A DNA stretch of 38,891 nucleotides from Bacteroidales bacterium UBA3543. Its GTDB lineage: Bacteria > Bacteroidota > Bacteroidia > Bacteroidales > UBA932. Positions 6,424 through 15,659 of the stretch are shown here, in pieces. The stretch lies in contig DFOK01000085.1 of the NCBI GenBank assembly GCA_002376715.1, positions 1-38,891 of the forward strand, read 5' to 3'. Each line of letters opens with the position of its first letter. The first letter of the stretch is position 1. The notes under the pieces were generated by a model. That model did not search any database, had not been told where the DNA came from, and was given only the letters and a program-made list of their open reading frames with translations. The translations under genes and the position numbers were made by a program.

Positions 6424-9036
6424 GTGATCAGTTTCAACATTGAATACAAGACCTATTTCGGCCAGCAATTGTATGTTGCGGGGTCAATCCCTGAACTGGG
6501 AGAGTGGGATTATTCCCGTGCACTTCCTATGAAATATTCTGAAGGGGGAAATTGGAAAGCAAACATCAAAACTCTTCCGGGTACCTTTTCATACAAATAT
6601 ATACTCAAGAGTCCTTCGGGTATCCTGGTTGAAGTAGGCGAACCCAGAACCATTTCAACCGTCGGCCGCTCCGGCAACATTGTACTGTACGATATGTGGC
6701 AGGGGAGTAGTGACCATTCGGCTTTTCTTTCAGCTCCCTTTGCAAATGTCTTTTACAGGAGGAAGAGCTTGAAGTCTCCGGTGGAGTCAAACTTTGCAAA
6801 GGAACTCGTTATCAGGGTGACCGCACCTCTGGTTCAATCCGAAGACTCCATCTCCATCTGCGGTGAGTCCGATGCTCTTGGAAACTGGAATCCGCTTAAG
6901 GCCCTGCCTATGCGTCCTGTTTCAGGATGCAGGTGGGAGGTGGCTCTGGATGCGTCACGCCTGCCTGCAATTGTGAGGTTTAAGTTTATCAAGCTTATAG
7001 GAGAGTCTGCCTGTATCTGGGAGGGTTGCGATAATAGGATACTTGAGATCCCTGTTTTGGCAAAGGGAGGCTCTATACGTTATGAGTGTGGTGTAACAAC
7101 TTTTCCGCCGCGTACTCCCCGTTTTGCAGGAGTGGCGGTTCCTGTTTTCTCGCTACGCAGTGAAGAGGGTTATGGCATAGGTGATTTTAGCGATATCCGA
7201 AAATTGGTAGATTGGGCTACCATCACACAGCAGAGCATTATCCAGCTATTACCGATTAACGATACCTGGTCAACAGGTACTTGGACTGACTCGTACCCTT
7301 ATTCGGGCATTTCTATTATGGCTTTACATCCGATCTATATCAATCCTTCTCTTATCGGAAAGGTGGATGATATCGCTAAGTTAAAGAAGTTTGAGTCAGA
7401 GCGACGTGCTCTTAATGCCCTTGAAAGTCTCGATTATGAGAGGGTTTTGCATCTCAAGGATGCCTGGTGTAGAACGCTATTCGGGCAAAACGGCGATACA
7501 TTTATGGAGGATTCCGGATTTCAGGAGTTTTTTGAGGGCAATCGCGAATGGCTTCTTCCTTATGCGGCCTTTTGCGTTTTGAGGGACAAATATGATACTG
7601 CCGACTTTTCCCAGTGGGGAAAATATTCCATTTATGATCGCAAAAAGGTGGATACTCTTTGGAAAAATGTGCGCTCAGGAAAGAAAATGAGATATTATGT
7701 GTATCTGCAGTATCATCTCCATCTCCAGATGCTGGATGCCCGTGACTATGCCCACTCCAGAGGCATAGCCATAAAAGGTGACATTCCGATAGGCATCACT
7801 CCTCAAAGTGTGGAGGCATGGAGTGAGCCACATTATTTCAATATGGATGCACAGGCGGGTGCACCACCTGATGATTTTTCAGTAAAAGGCCAGAACTGGG
7901 GCTTCCCGACCTATAATTGGGCAAGGATGGCTGAAGATGGCTACAGCTGGTGGAAGAAAAGGTTCACCAAGATGGCGGAATATTTCGACGCATACCGCAT
8001 CGACCATGTTCTGGGATTTTTCAGGATCTGGCAGGTGCCTTCCGATCAGGTGCTCGGCCTTATGGGACATTTCAATCCCGCAATGCCTTATTCCTATGAG
8101 GATATGCTTTCGCGCGGTTTTGATTTCAAGCATGATCGTCACGCTACTCCCTTTATCCGCTACTATATGCTTCGCGAAATGTTCGGTGACAGGTGTCAGA
8201 TGGTGCAGGAGACATTTCTCGACTCAAATGAGCTGGATGTATTTACTCTTAAGCCTGAATTTTCCAACCAGAAACTCATTGAGGCATGGTTTGAGGGCAA
8301 AGAGGATAATGAGCTGAAGGATGGCATAATGGCACTTGCCGGAGAGGTACTCTTTGTGGAGGATCCTCACAAATTCGGATGCTTCCATCCGCGAATTTCC
8401 GCTCAGTATACTTACAGCTATCAGGCACTTTCCGAAGAGGAAAAGTCGGCATTCAACTACCTCTACGATGAGTTTTTCTATACAAGGCACAATTCATTCT
8501 GGCAGGAGGCGGCCATGCGTCGACTGCCTCAACTGATTACAGCCACCAACATGCTCACTTGCGCTGAGGATCTGGGTATGATACCTGCTTGCGTGCCGCC
8601 GGTACTCGAACAACTCAAGATACTCACGCTCGAAATACAGAGGATGCCTAAGGAGGTGGGGGTCAATCTGGGTAATCCGGCATATTATCCCTATCTCTCG
8701 GTTTGTGCCACCGGCACACACGATACCAGCACTCTCCGCGGCTGGTGGCTTGAAAGGTTTGGCGAAGATTGCCCCAGTCATCATTGCGAAGATATAGTGG
8801 ACAGCCATCTCAATTCCCCGGCTATGCTTACCATATTGCCGCTTCAGGATTGGTTCTCTCTGGATGATTCTCTACGTGTAGAGGATCCGGAAAGTGAGCG
8901 CATCAATATCCCCTCAAACCCCAAACATTACTGGAGGTACAGGATGCACCTCACCCTAGAGGAACTTTTCGCCAAATCGCAATTCAACTCACACATCGCA
9001 CATAAAGTGATCCTTAGTGGTCGCTCAGAAAGATAA
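6424..9036 (+). CDS. malQ: 4-alpha-glucanotransferase, DPE2-like, with two N-terminal starch-binding domains
   Basis: 870 residues from a GTG start; no in-frame ATG lies just upstream and the first residues already belong to the first domain. Residues about 1-100 and 120-220 are two CBM20-like modules, each with the Gly-(N/E)-W signature (PELGEWDYSRALPM; DALGNWNPLKALPM). The rest is a GH77 catalytic domain. Expected catalytic residues are present: nucleophile Asp527 in YRIDHV, acid/base Glu715 in CAEDLGMIP, and Asp767 in TGTHDTSTLRGWW. The two CBM20s plus an enlarged GH77 domain match plant cytosolic DPE2, not the ~500-690-residue classical MalQ. It transfers glucanosyl units between maltose or malto-oligosaccharides and glycogen-like acceptors in the cytoplasm. 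A symporter gene follows after 14 nt, possibly co-transcribed. Confidence 0.94.
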   Translation: MISFNIEYKTYFGQQLYVAGSIPELGEWDYSRALPMKYSEGGNWKANIKTLPGTFSYKYILKSPSGILVEVGEPRTISTVGRSGNIVLYDMWQGSSDHSAFLSAPFANVFYRRKSLKSPVESNFAKELVIRVTAPLVQSEDSISICGESDALGNWNPLKALPMRPVSGCRWEVALDASRLPAIVRFKFIKLIGESACIWEGCDNRILEIPVLAKGGSIRYECGVTTFPPRTPRFAGVAVPVFSLRSEEGYGIGDFSDIRKLVDWATITQQSIIQLLPINDTWSTGTWTDSYPYSGISIMALHPIYINPSLIGKVDDIAKLKKFESERRALNALESLDYERVLHLKDAWCRTLFGQNGDTFMEDSGFQEFFEGNREWLLPYAAFCVLRDKYDTADFSQWGKYSIYDRKKVDTLWKNVRSGKKMRYYVYLQYHLHLQMLDARDYAHSRGIAIKGDIPIGITPQSVEAWSEPHYFNMDAQAGAPPDDFSVKGQNWGFPTYNWARMAEDGYSWWKKRFTKMAEYFDAYRIDHVLGFFRIWQVPSDQVLGLMGHFNPAMPYSYEDMLSRGFDFKHDRHATPFIRYYMLREMFGDRCQMVQETFLDSNELDVFTLKPEFSNQKLIEAWFEGKEDNELKDGIMALAGEVLFVEDPHKFGCFHPRISAQYTYSYQALSEEEKSAFNYLYDEFFYTRHNSFWQEAAMRRLPQLITATNMLTCAEDLGMIPACVPPVLEQLKILTLEIQRMPKEVGVNLGNPAYYPYLSVCATGTHDTSTLRGWWLERFGEDCPSHHCEDIVDSHLNSPAMLTILPLQDWFSLDDSLRVEDPESERINIPSNPKHYWRYRMHLTLEELFAKSQFNSHIAHKVILSGRSER

Positions 9037-9050
9037 TCCATCACACAACT

Positions 9051-10325
9051 ATGACAAAAAGCACTTCTACTGAAAAGAAAACCCGTAAGAAACTAGCCAT
9101 CCACTGGCAGATTCTCATAGGTATCGGTCTCGGTATCATCTTCGGTATCGTGATGACCGGATTTGTTCCTTACGAAAAATGGTCTCCCTATATAAAATGG
9201 GCAGGGGATATGTTCCTCAGAGGTCTGAGGATGATTGTAATCCCTCTTATTTTCTCATCCATTGCACTTGGCGTGGCCGGAATGGGTACTTCCAAGTCCC
9301 TGGGACGTATTGCAGGCAAGACATTCGCATTCTATATAATCACTACTTTAATTGCCGCCGCTATCGGACTGACACTTGTCAATATCGTCAAACCCGGAGT
9401 CGGAGCTGACCTCAAACTCACTGAGAACGTTACCGAATTGGCAGGAGCCAAAGTCTCATTCATAGACCAGATTGTAAACATTATACCGGCAAACATATTC
9501 GAGGCATTGAGTACGGGAAATCTTCTTGCGATTATCTTTTTTGCCATTATTTTCGGCTTTTTCATCAATATGGTGGATGAGAAGCAGCAGACTACGCTTA
9601 AGGATATTTTGCAAGCCATCTACGATGTAATCATGAAGATTACATTCTTTATCATCAAACTTGCTCCTTACGGAGTGTTTGCTATTGTGGCCAATGTAGT
9701 GGGTCAACAAGCGGGGGATACGAAGGCTTTGCTAGACATTGCGGGTAGTCTGGGAATATTCGTTCTCATAGTTTGGGTAGGTCTGCTTATTCATGGAGGA
9801 ATAGTGCTTCCTACACTCGTTAGAGTGCTCGGCAAGGCTAATCCCTGGAGACATATTTCTAAAGTCTCAACAGCACTTTTGACGGCATTTTCCACTTGTT
9901 CTTCCGGTGCAGCCCTTCCTATCAATATTCGCGATACACATGAGAAATGTGGAGTTTCAAACAAAATTGCCAGCTTCACACTTCCTCTAGGAGCGACTAT
10001 CAATATGAATGGCACTGCACTATACGAGTGCGTAGCGGCCATATTTATAGCACAGGCATACGGCATAGAGCTGACCATACTTCAGCAGGTCATTTTAGTT
10101 TTCACATCACTCTTTGCCGCTATCGGCGCGGCCGGCATACCTATGGCGGGAATGGTGATGCTCACCATTGTGCTCAACGTGGTAGGTCTGCCGCTTGAAG
10201 GCATCGGACTTGTGTTGGCTGTAGAGCAGCTCTGTGATATGCCCCGTACAATGATTAACACCTACGGCGATACCTGCGGTGCTGTAATAATTGCCAAGAG
10301 CGAAGGCGAAGAACTTACGATTTAG
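9051..10325 (+). CDS. Dicarboxylate/amino acid:cation (glutamate-type) symporter
   Basis: 424 residues, a full-length SLC1/DAACS (GltP/GltT) transporter of the inner membrane. Family hallmarks are visible: the serine-rich re-entrant loop TAFSTCSSGAALP, the TM7 motif LPLGATINMNGTALYE, the glycine-rich HP2 loop AAIGAAGIPMAGMVM, and the C-terminal substrate-binding DMPRTMINTYGDTCGA. The Arg in DMPRTMIN is at the position that in family members selects acidic substrates, so glutamate, aspartate or C4-dicarboxylate is likely; the exact substrate cannot be read. It begins 14 nt after malQ and its stop overlaps that of the convergent kinase gene by 4 nt. Confidence 0.92.
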   Translation: MTKSTSTEKKTRKKLAIHWQILIGIGLGIIFGIVMTGFVPYEKWSPYIKWAGDMFLRGLRMIVIPLIFSSIALGVAGMGTSKSLGRIAGKTFAFYIITTLIAAAIGLTLVNIVKPGVGADLKLTENVTELAGAKVSFIDQIVNIIPANIFEALSTGNLLAIIFFAIIFGFFINMVDEKQQTTLKDILQAIYDVIMKITFFIIKLAPYGVFAIVANVVGQQAGDTKALLDIAGSLGIFVLIVWVGLLIHGGIVLPTLVRVLGKANPWRHISKVSTALLTAFSTCSSGAALPINIRDTHEKCGVSNKIASFTLPLGATINMNGTALYECVAAIFIAQAYGIELTILQQVILVFTSLFAAIGAAGIPMAGMVMLTIVLNVVGLPLEGIGLVLAVEQLCDMPRTMINTYGDTCGAVIIAKSEGEELTI

Positions 10326-10936
10326 AATAGACCGTGTAACTGCGCATCGATCTTATCGGTAATGGTGCGGAAATGAAGAGGATTCTCCTGAAAATTGAGG
10401 TTGTCAACGTCGATTATCAGGAGATTTCCATCGTTGTATCCCGTAATCCACTTCTCATAGCGTTCGTTTAGACCTTTGAGATAGTCAAGGCGAATACTGC
10501 TTTCATATTCGCGTCCGCGTTTCTGGATATTGTTTACCAGATTGGGAATGCTTGAACGGAGATAAATCAATAGATCGGGAGCTTTGACAAGCGAGACCAT
10601 AAGCGAAAACAGAGATGCGTAGTTTTCGTAGTCACGGGTAGCCATCAGTCCCATCGCATGAAGATTAGGGGCAAATATGCAGGCATCCTCATAGATACTG
10701 CGGTCCTGCACGATCACATCGTCAGACTTACTGATCTCTACAACATCGAGAAACCTTTTGTTGAGAAAATAGATCTGGATGTTGAACGACCAGCGTTCCA
10801 TATCGTTATAGAAATCCACCAGGTAGGGATTGTAGTCTACTGACTCGTATCTGGGGATCCAGCCGTAGTGTTCGGCAAGCATCCTGGTGAGTGTGGTCTT
10901 GCCGCTTCCGATATTTCCTGCGATAGCAATGTGCAT
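10322..10936 (-). CDS. Deoxynucleoside kinase (deoxyadenosine/deoxyguanosine type)
   Basis: 204 residues from ATG at 10936 (MHIAIAGNIGSGKTTLTRML), where the family begins. The frame stays open further upstream, but that part is antisense to the MBL gene and not kinase-like. The P-loop GNIGSGKTT is at residues 7-15. The dNK DRSIYED motif, the LID-type arginines in KRGREYESSIRLDYL and the NERYEKW segment are all visible. It phosphorylates deoxynucleosides for nucleotide salvage in the cytoplasm. Substrate preference is inferred from the bacterial family, not provable here. Its promoter overlaps that of the divergent MBL gene. Confidence 0.9.
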   Translation of the reverse strand: MHIAIAGNIGSGKTTLTRMLAEHYGWIPRYESVDYNPYLVDFYNDMERWSFNIQIYFLNKRFLDVVEISKSDDVIVQDRSIYEDACIFAPNLHAMGLMATRDYENYASLFSLMVSLVKAPDLLIYLRSSIPNLVNNIQKRGREYESSIRLDYLKGLNERYEKWITGYNDGNLLIIDVDNLNFQENPLHFRTITDKIDAQLHGLF

Positions 10937-10962
10937 AGCTCCTGATAAAATTGCGTTATTGA

Positions 10963-10992
10963 CAAAAATACAAACTCTTTTTCGTATTTTTG
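10963..10992. promoter_or_regulatory. Back-to-back divergent promoters (kinase / MBL hydrolase)
   Basis: Two perfect -7 elements face away from each other as a 9-bp inverted repeat: CAAAAATAC at 10963-10971 (minus-strand TATTTTTG for the kinase) and GTATTTTTG at 10984-10992 (plus-strand TATTTTTG for the MBL gene). They are 12 nt apart. Leaders would be about 25 nt on each side. Confidence 0.6.
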
Positions 10993-11017
10993 CAATTATT
11001 CGTACAAATCTCTTATT

Positions 11018-11656
11018 ATGGTCAATTATAAATGTTTCTATTTTAATGAATTGAGGGTAGGATGCTATCTGATTTGGGATGATACCCGTGAGTGTATGAT
11101 TGTAGACCCCGGATGTAAGGATAACAATGAATTGGGGCGTTTGGAGAAGTTTGTGGAGGAAAACTCCCTTATTCCCGTCAAAATTCTTCTTACCCATGGC
11201 CATTTTGATCACGTTATGGGAGTGCAGGGTGTTGCCGACAGATGGGATATCAAAGCTTATATTCATCCCAATGACCGCAATTTTGCTCTTTCTGCCCACG
11301 AGTCTTGCAGCTATTTCGGATTTTATATGGAACCCATAACTTGTGAGGTGCTCAATATATCTGACAATTCCACTATAGAATTCGGTGCAACCAAATTCAA
11401 AGTGATTCATACACCCGGTCATACACAGGGTTCCGTCTGTTTTCATTATAAAAGACAGAAACTCCTCTTCTGCGGTGATACCCTTTTTGCGGGAAGTATC
11501 GGTCGCACAGATCTTCCAGGAGGCAATTTTGACCAGTTGATAGAGAGCATCACTCAGAAGCTGCTCTCTCTGGATAGTGCCACCAGGGTCATGCCCGGCC
11601 ACGGTCCCGAGACTACCATAGGATACGAATATTCCACAAACCCTTTCCTAGGTTGA
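11018..11656 (+). CDS. Metallo-beta-lactamase-fold hydrolase (glyoxalase II-like)
   Basis: 212 residues, a compact MBL-fold protein. The metal motif H60-G-H62-F-D64-H65 is present, followed by HTPGHTQGS, the bridging Asp in FCGDTLF, the FAGSIGRTDLPGG stretch and a late metal His in MPGHGPET. Family members hydrolyse thioesters such as S-lactoylglutathione or have other hydrolase activities; the short C-terminus lacks the glutathione-binding domain of true glyoxalase II, so substrate is open. Full length. It is 4 nt upstream of uvrA, so the two form an operon driven from the divergent promoter. Confidence 0.9.
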   Translation: MVNYKCFYFNELRVGCYLIWDDTRECMIVDPGCKDNNELGRLEKFVEENSLIPVKILLTHGHFDHVMGVQGVADRWDIKAYIHPNDRNFALSAHESCSYFGFYMEPITCEVLNISDNSTIEFGATKFKVIHTPGHTQGSVCFHYKRQKLLFCGDTLFAGSIGRTDLPGGNFDQLIESITQKLLSLDSATRVMPGHGPETTIGYEYSTNPFLG

Positions 11657-11660
11657 CATT

Positions 11661-14480
11661 ATGGGCGGAGGCACCGACCATATCGAAATTACCGGTGCGA
11701 GGGTCCACAACCTCAAGAACATTGATCTGTCAATTCCGCGCGACCGGCTTGTCGTGGTGACAGGACTCTCCGGCAGTGGCAAATCCTCCCTTGCATTTGA
11801 TACCATCTATGCAGAGGGGCAGCGCCGCTATATGGAGACCCTTTCCGCTTATGCCAGGCAATTTATCGGTATTCTAGAGAGACCTGACGTGGAGGATATC
11901 AAAGGACTGAGTCCAATTATTGCCATCGAGCAGAAGACTACCGGCCGCAATCCGCGTTCGACAGTCGGCACCATAACCGAAATATATGATTTCTTTCGCC
12001 TCCTTTATGCCCGCGCAGCGGATGCATTTTCGCCGGAGAGCGGAAAAAAGATGATCCGGTATACAGATGAACAGATTACCGATCTTATCATCGAAAACCA
12101 CAAGGAAGAGCGAATCCTGCTATTGGCACCCCTTGTAAAGGGTCGCAAAGGTCACTACAAGGAACTCTTCGAGCAACTTATCCGCAAAGGATACAGCCAG
12201 GTGCGCATTGATGGAGAGATCAAATGGCTCTCCGATGTTAAGCCGCTCGATCGCTATAAGGTGCATTTTGTGGAACTGGTGGTGGATAAACTCATTCCTT
12301 GCGAAGAAGAGCGCAAGCGCATCAGGGAATCGGTACTTACTGCACTGCATCAGGGCAAGGGATCTCTGGCAATTTTAAGATTGGAGGATGACTCCATAGA
12401 GCATTTAAGCCGCCACCTTATATGTCCTGAGAGCGGACTCTCTTTTGCAACTCCGGCACCACATACCTTTTCGTTCAATTCCCCGCAGGGAGCTTGTCCT
12501 CACTGTAAGGGATTGGGTACCATCGCTACCGTGGATATCAGCAAGATAATTCCGAATTTCTCCAAATCCATCGCCGGTGGAGGCATCGAGAGTGTGGGAG
12601 CGCTGAGGGACAACACAACTTTCAGATTTCTGGAGGCAATTGCTTCAAAATATGGTTTCTCGCTGCACGATCCCATCAGCACTATCCCGGAAGATGTGCT
12701 GAATCTCATTCTCTACGGTTCGGATGAGCTCCTGAGAATAGGCAAAGGCTCAAATATGGAGATGGCTTCGTTTCAGGGAGTGATTGCGCTGATTTATCAC
12801 AATGATGAGGAGAGCGACCGGGTTTGGGATAAGAAAGAACTTTTCGTAGATGAAATGGTGTGTCCCGTATGTAACGGAACACGGCTCAAGAGCGAGTCAC
12901 TCTGCTTCCGCATCGATGACAAAAATATAGCCGAAGTGACCGCAATGGAGATTGACGCCCTCTATGAATGGGTTTGCGGACTTCACCTGAAACTCTCTCC
13001 CAGGCAATTTATAATAGCGGAAGACATTCTCAAGGAGTTAAAAGACAGAATAGGCTTTCTTAAGGAAGTAGGACTTGATTACCTTTCCCTTGATCGCACC
13101 ACGCGTTCTCTTAGCGGCGGTGAAAGTCAGCGTATCCGGCTGGCTACTCAGATAGGTTCTAAACTGGTCAATGTGCTCTATATCCTCGATGAGCCCAGCA
13201 TCGGTCTCCATCAGAGGGACAATCTCAAGCTCATCAACTCCCTGAAGGCTCTCCGCGATGAAGGCAACTCGGTAATGGTAGTGGAACACGACCAACAGAT
13301 GATGGAAAATGCAGATTGGCTGATAGACCTTGGTCCGGGTGCAGGAGAGAAAGGTGGCGAATTGCTATACAACGGCCCTCCCGAAGGTATAGCCTCCGCT
13401 GGCCGTCAAAGCCTTACAATCGATTATCTCCTCGGGCGCAAAATCATAGAAATTCCCTCCATCCGCCACAAGGGCAACGGAAAACAGATAACTCTCGAGG
13501 GAGCCGGCGGCAATAATCTCAAGGATGTTACCCTGAATCTCCCTTTGGGCCTCTTTGTGGGTATCAGCGGAGTCAGCGGCAGCGGCAAATCCTCACTAAT
13601 CAACGAGACTCTGATGCCGATTCTAAGTCGCCATTTCTACAGATCCAAATACAAAGTATTGCCTTATAAATCTATCAGCGGAATCGAAAATATTGATAAA
13701 ATTATAGAGATAGATCAGGCCCCGATAGGACGCTCACCACGCAGCAATCCTGCCACCTATACAAATGTTTTTACTGACATAAGAAGGCTTTTCGGGGAGA
13801 CTCCTGATGCAAAAATCAGGGGATTCAAGGCCAACAGATTCTCTTTCAATGTCAAGGGTGGTCGCTGTGAAGTTTGCAAAGGAGCCGGAGTACAGGTAAT
13901 AGAGATGAATTTTCTGCCCCCTGCCTACGTCACCTGCAAGGAGTGCAACGGACTTCGTTATAAGCCGGATACCCTTGCGGTTAAATATAAGGGGAAAAGT
14001 ATCAACGATGTCCTCAATATGACCGTTTCCCAGGCTTGTGACTTTTTCGAAGCGATACCTGCCATATCGCAGAGGCTCCGTACACTCAAAGATGTGGGGC
14101 TCGGGTATCTCAAACTTGGACAGCAGAGCACCACTCTCAGCGGCGGTGAGAGCCAGCGTCTCAAACTCTCTGCCGAACTTGCACGCAGAGATACCGGCAA
14201 TACACTTTATATTCTGGACGAACCCACCACAGGACTTCATTTCGAGGACATAAAAGTGCTTCTTCGGGTACTTCGCCGTCTGGTGGATCAGGGTAATACC
14301 GTGGTCATAATCGAGCATAATCTGGATGTGCTCAAATCAGTCGATTATCTGATAGACCTCGGTCCGGAAGGGGGAAAAGGAGGCGGTCGGATCATTGCAG
14401 AAGGCACTCCCGAGCAGGTGGCTGCCTGTGATGCCTCCTATACGGGTGGTTATCTTCGTGGTATACTCGGAGTGAAATGA
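11661..14480 (+). CDS. uvrA: Excinuclease ABC subunit A
   Basis: 939 residues, full length. Two ABC ATPase halves are seen: Walker A GLSGSGKSS (Lys41) and GVSGSGKSS; signature motifs LSGGESQRIRLA and LSGGESQRLKLS; Walker B VLYILDEPSIGLHQRD and TLYILDEPTTGLHFED. Zinc modules are visible in CPESG...CPHCKG and CEVCKG...CKECNG. UvrA dimers detect helix distortion and load UvrB in nucleotide excision repair. ATG at 11661 lies 4 nt after the MBL stop. The 3' end converges with the EnvC-like gene with only 7 nt between stops and no hairpin seen between them. Confidence 0.97.
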   Translation: MGGGTDHIEITGARVHNLKNIDLSIPRDRLVVVTGLSGSGKSSLAFDTIYAEGQRRYMETLSAYARQFIGILERPDVEDIKGLSPIIAIEQKTTGRNPRSTVGTITEIYDFFRLLYARAADAFSPESGKKMIRYTDEQITDLIIENHKEERILLLAPLVKGRKGHYKELFEQLIRKGYSQVRIDGEIKWLSDVKPLDRYKVHFVELVVDKLIPCEEERKRIRESVLTALHQGKGSLAILRLEDDSIEHLSRHLICPESGLSFATPAPHTFSFNSPQGACPHCKGLGTIATVDISKIIPNFSKSIAGGGIESVGALRDNTTFRFLEAIASKYGFSLHDPISTIPEDVLNLILYGSDELLRIGKGSNMEMASFQGVIALIYHNDEESDRVWDKKELFVDEMVCPVCNGTRLKSESLCFRIDDKNIAEVTAMEIDALYEWVCGLHLKLSPRQFIIAEDILKELKDRIGFLKEVGLDYLSLDRTTRSLSGGESQRIRLATQIGSKLVNVLYILDEPSIGLHQRDNLKLINSLKALRDEGNSVMVVEHDQQMMENADWLIDLGPGAGEKGGELLYNGPPEGIASAGRQSLTIDYLLGRKIIEIPSIRHKGNGKQITLEGAGGNNLKDVTLNLPLGLFVGISGVSGSGKSSLINETLMPILSRHFYRSKYKVLPYKSISGIENIDKIIEIDQAPIGRSPRSNPATYTNVFTDIRRLFGETPDAKIRGFKANRFSFNVKGGRCEVCKGAGVQVIEMNFLPPAYVTCKECNGLRYKPDTLAVKYKGKSINDVLNMTVSQACDFFEAIPAISQRLRTLKDVGLGYLKLGQQSTTLSGGESQRLKLSAELARRDTGNTLYILDEPTTGLHFEDIKVLLRVLRRLVDQGNTVVIIEHNLDVLKSVDYLIDLGPEGGKGGGRIIAEGTPEQVAACDASYTGGYLRGILGVK

Positions 14481-14487
14481 CTCCTTA

Positions 14488-15657
14488 TCAGCGTGGTCTC
14501 AGCCAGACTGCCGGATTCTGCTTTGTAGTTCCCTTCCATATCTGGAAATGGAGTTCAGAGGTGTTGCCCTCTTCGTTGAGGATGCCGATAGGCTGCCCTG
14601 TAGCTACCTTGTCGCCGGTTTTGACATTCACCTTTTTCAGTTTGCAGTAGAATGTAAAATAGGTGCCGTGCTGGATAAGGACACATTGATTGTAGCCGGG
14701 CATCATTATAATCTGTTTTACAACTCCGTCAAACACGCAGAGCACTTCTGCATTTTTTGAAGTGGATATGTCTATACCGTTATTTTCCGGTAGTTTGAGA
14801 TTCTTGTAGACAGGGTGGTAATGGACACCATATTTTCCAATTACGACTCCTTTGGCCACAGGCCAGGGGAGTTTACCCTTGTTTTGCTCAAACATTCCTG
14901 AAAGAGTGTAATCAATTGGGATTTTCTCTTTTTGCTGAGTCTTGACGGCTTTGCTGAGAATACTCTCTATCTCGCGATTGAGTTTTTCCACCTGTTGCCG
15001 TTTTCTCTCCAGTTCGCGCATTTGTTGTTTGCGGCTTTTGGCAAGGTTTTCTGCCACCTGACGGCTCATGGTCTCTTCACGCAGTAATTCTTTGTACTCC
15101 TGCTCACGTTCGGCACGGGTAGCCTCAGCTTTCTTTTTCATATTCTCGAGCTCCCTCTTTTCGAGTTCGAGCTGTGCCTTTTTTTCTTTAATCTTGACAC
15201 CCTGAGCATTGACTACGTCGGCAAGATTTTTCAGGTAAGAAAACCTGCGGTAGCCCTGTCCGAGGCTTTCGCTGGCAAAGAGGTACATAAACCATACCTT
15301 CGTATCGCGATTTTTATAGGTATTGCGAACCAGGCGCGCATAATAACTTTCAAGAGTGTCGATTTCGCGCTGAAGGGTTCGTATTGAGTGGTTTTTTGCG
15401 TTTATATTGCGACCGATCTCTGCTATTTCCTTGTCAATGCCTTCGATTATGGCTTTGCGGTTGGATATTTTTCTGCTGATGAGAGTCAGTTGCAGAGTGC
15501 TGGCTTTCTCTTTAGAGAGAATCTCCTTGAGCTGCTTGTTGATAAACTCGATCTCCTCCTCGAGCCGCTTTTTCTGTTCCGACTGGCGTGAGGTATCCTG
15601 CGCCGATAGGCTCAAAAAGGGGAGTAAGAGTACGAGTATTAGCAGGAGCCTTTTCAT
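14488..15657 (-). CDS. EnvC-like murein hydrolase activator (coiled coil + degenerate LytM/M23 domain)
   Basis: 389 residues: signal peptide (MKRLLLILVLLLPFLSLSAQ), long coiled coil at about 22-255 (repeated K/E/Q/L heptads), and a C-terminal LytM/M23 fold at about 265-389. The zinc site is incomplete. The first motif reads ENNGIDIS where active enzymes have H-x3-D, and the H-x-H motif is FYCKLKK; only LHFQIW near the end keeps a His. This loss is typical of EnvC/NlpD-type activators, which switch on amidases at the division site instead of cutting peptidoglycan. It is 2 nt downstream of the TPR gene on the same strand, so co-expressed with it. The partner amidase is not in the window. Confidence 0.88.
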   Translation of the reverse strand: MKRLLLILVLLLPFLSLSAQDTSRQSEQKKRLEEEIEFINKQLKEILSKEKASTLQLTLISRKISNRKAIIEGIDKEIAEIGRNINAKNHSIRTLQREIDTLESYYARLVRNTYKNRDTKVWFMYLFASESLGQGYRRFSYLKNLADVVNAQGVKIKEKKAQLELEKRELENMKKKAEATRAEREQEYKELLREETMSRQVAENLAKSRKQQMRELERKRQQVEKLNREIESILSKAVKTQQKEKIPIDYTLSGMFEQNKGKLPWPVAKGVVIGKYGVHYHPVYKNLKLPENNGIDISTSKNAEVLCVFDGVVKQIIMMPGYNQCVLIQHGTYFTFYCKLKKVNVKTGDKVATGQPIGILNEEGNTSELHFQIWKGTTKQNPAVWLRPR

Positions 15658-15659
15658 GG

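Noticed and set aside
10937..11602. N-terminal extension of the deoxynucleoside kinase frame
   Set aside because: Kinase homology begins at the ATG at 10936; the extension is antisense to the MBL hydrolase and crosses the divergent promoters.
13734..14318. 194-codon minus-strand frame within uvrA
   Set aside because: Antisense shadow of the second UvrA ATPase half, no recognisable content or promoter.
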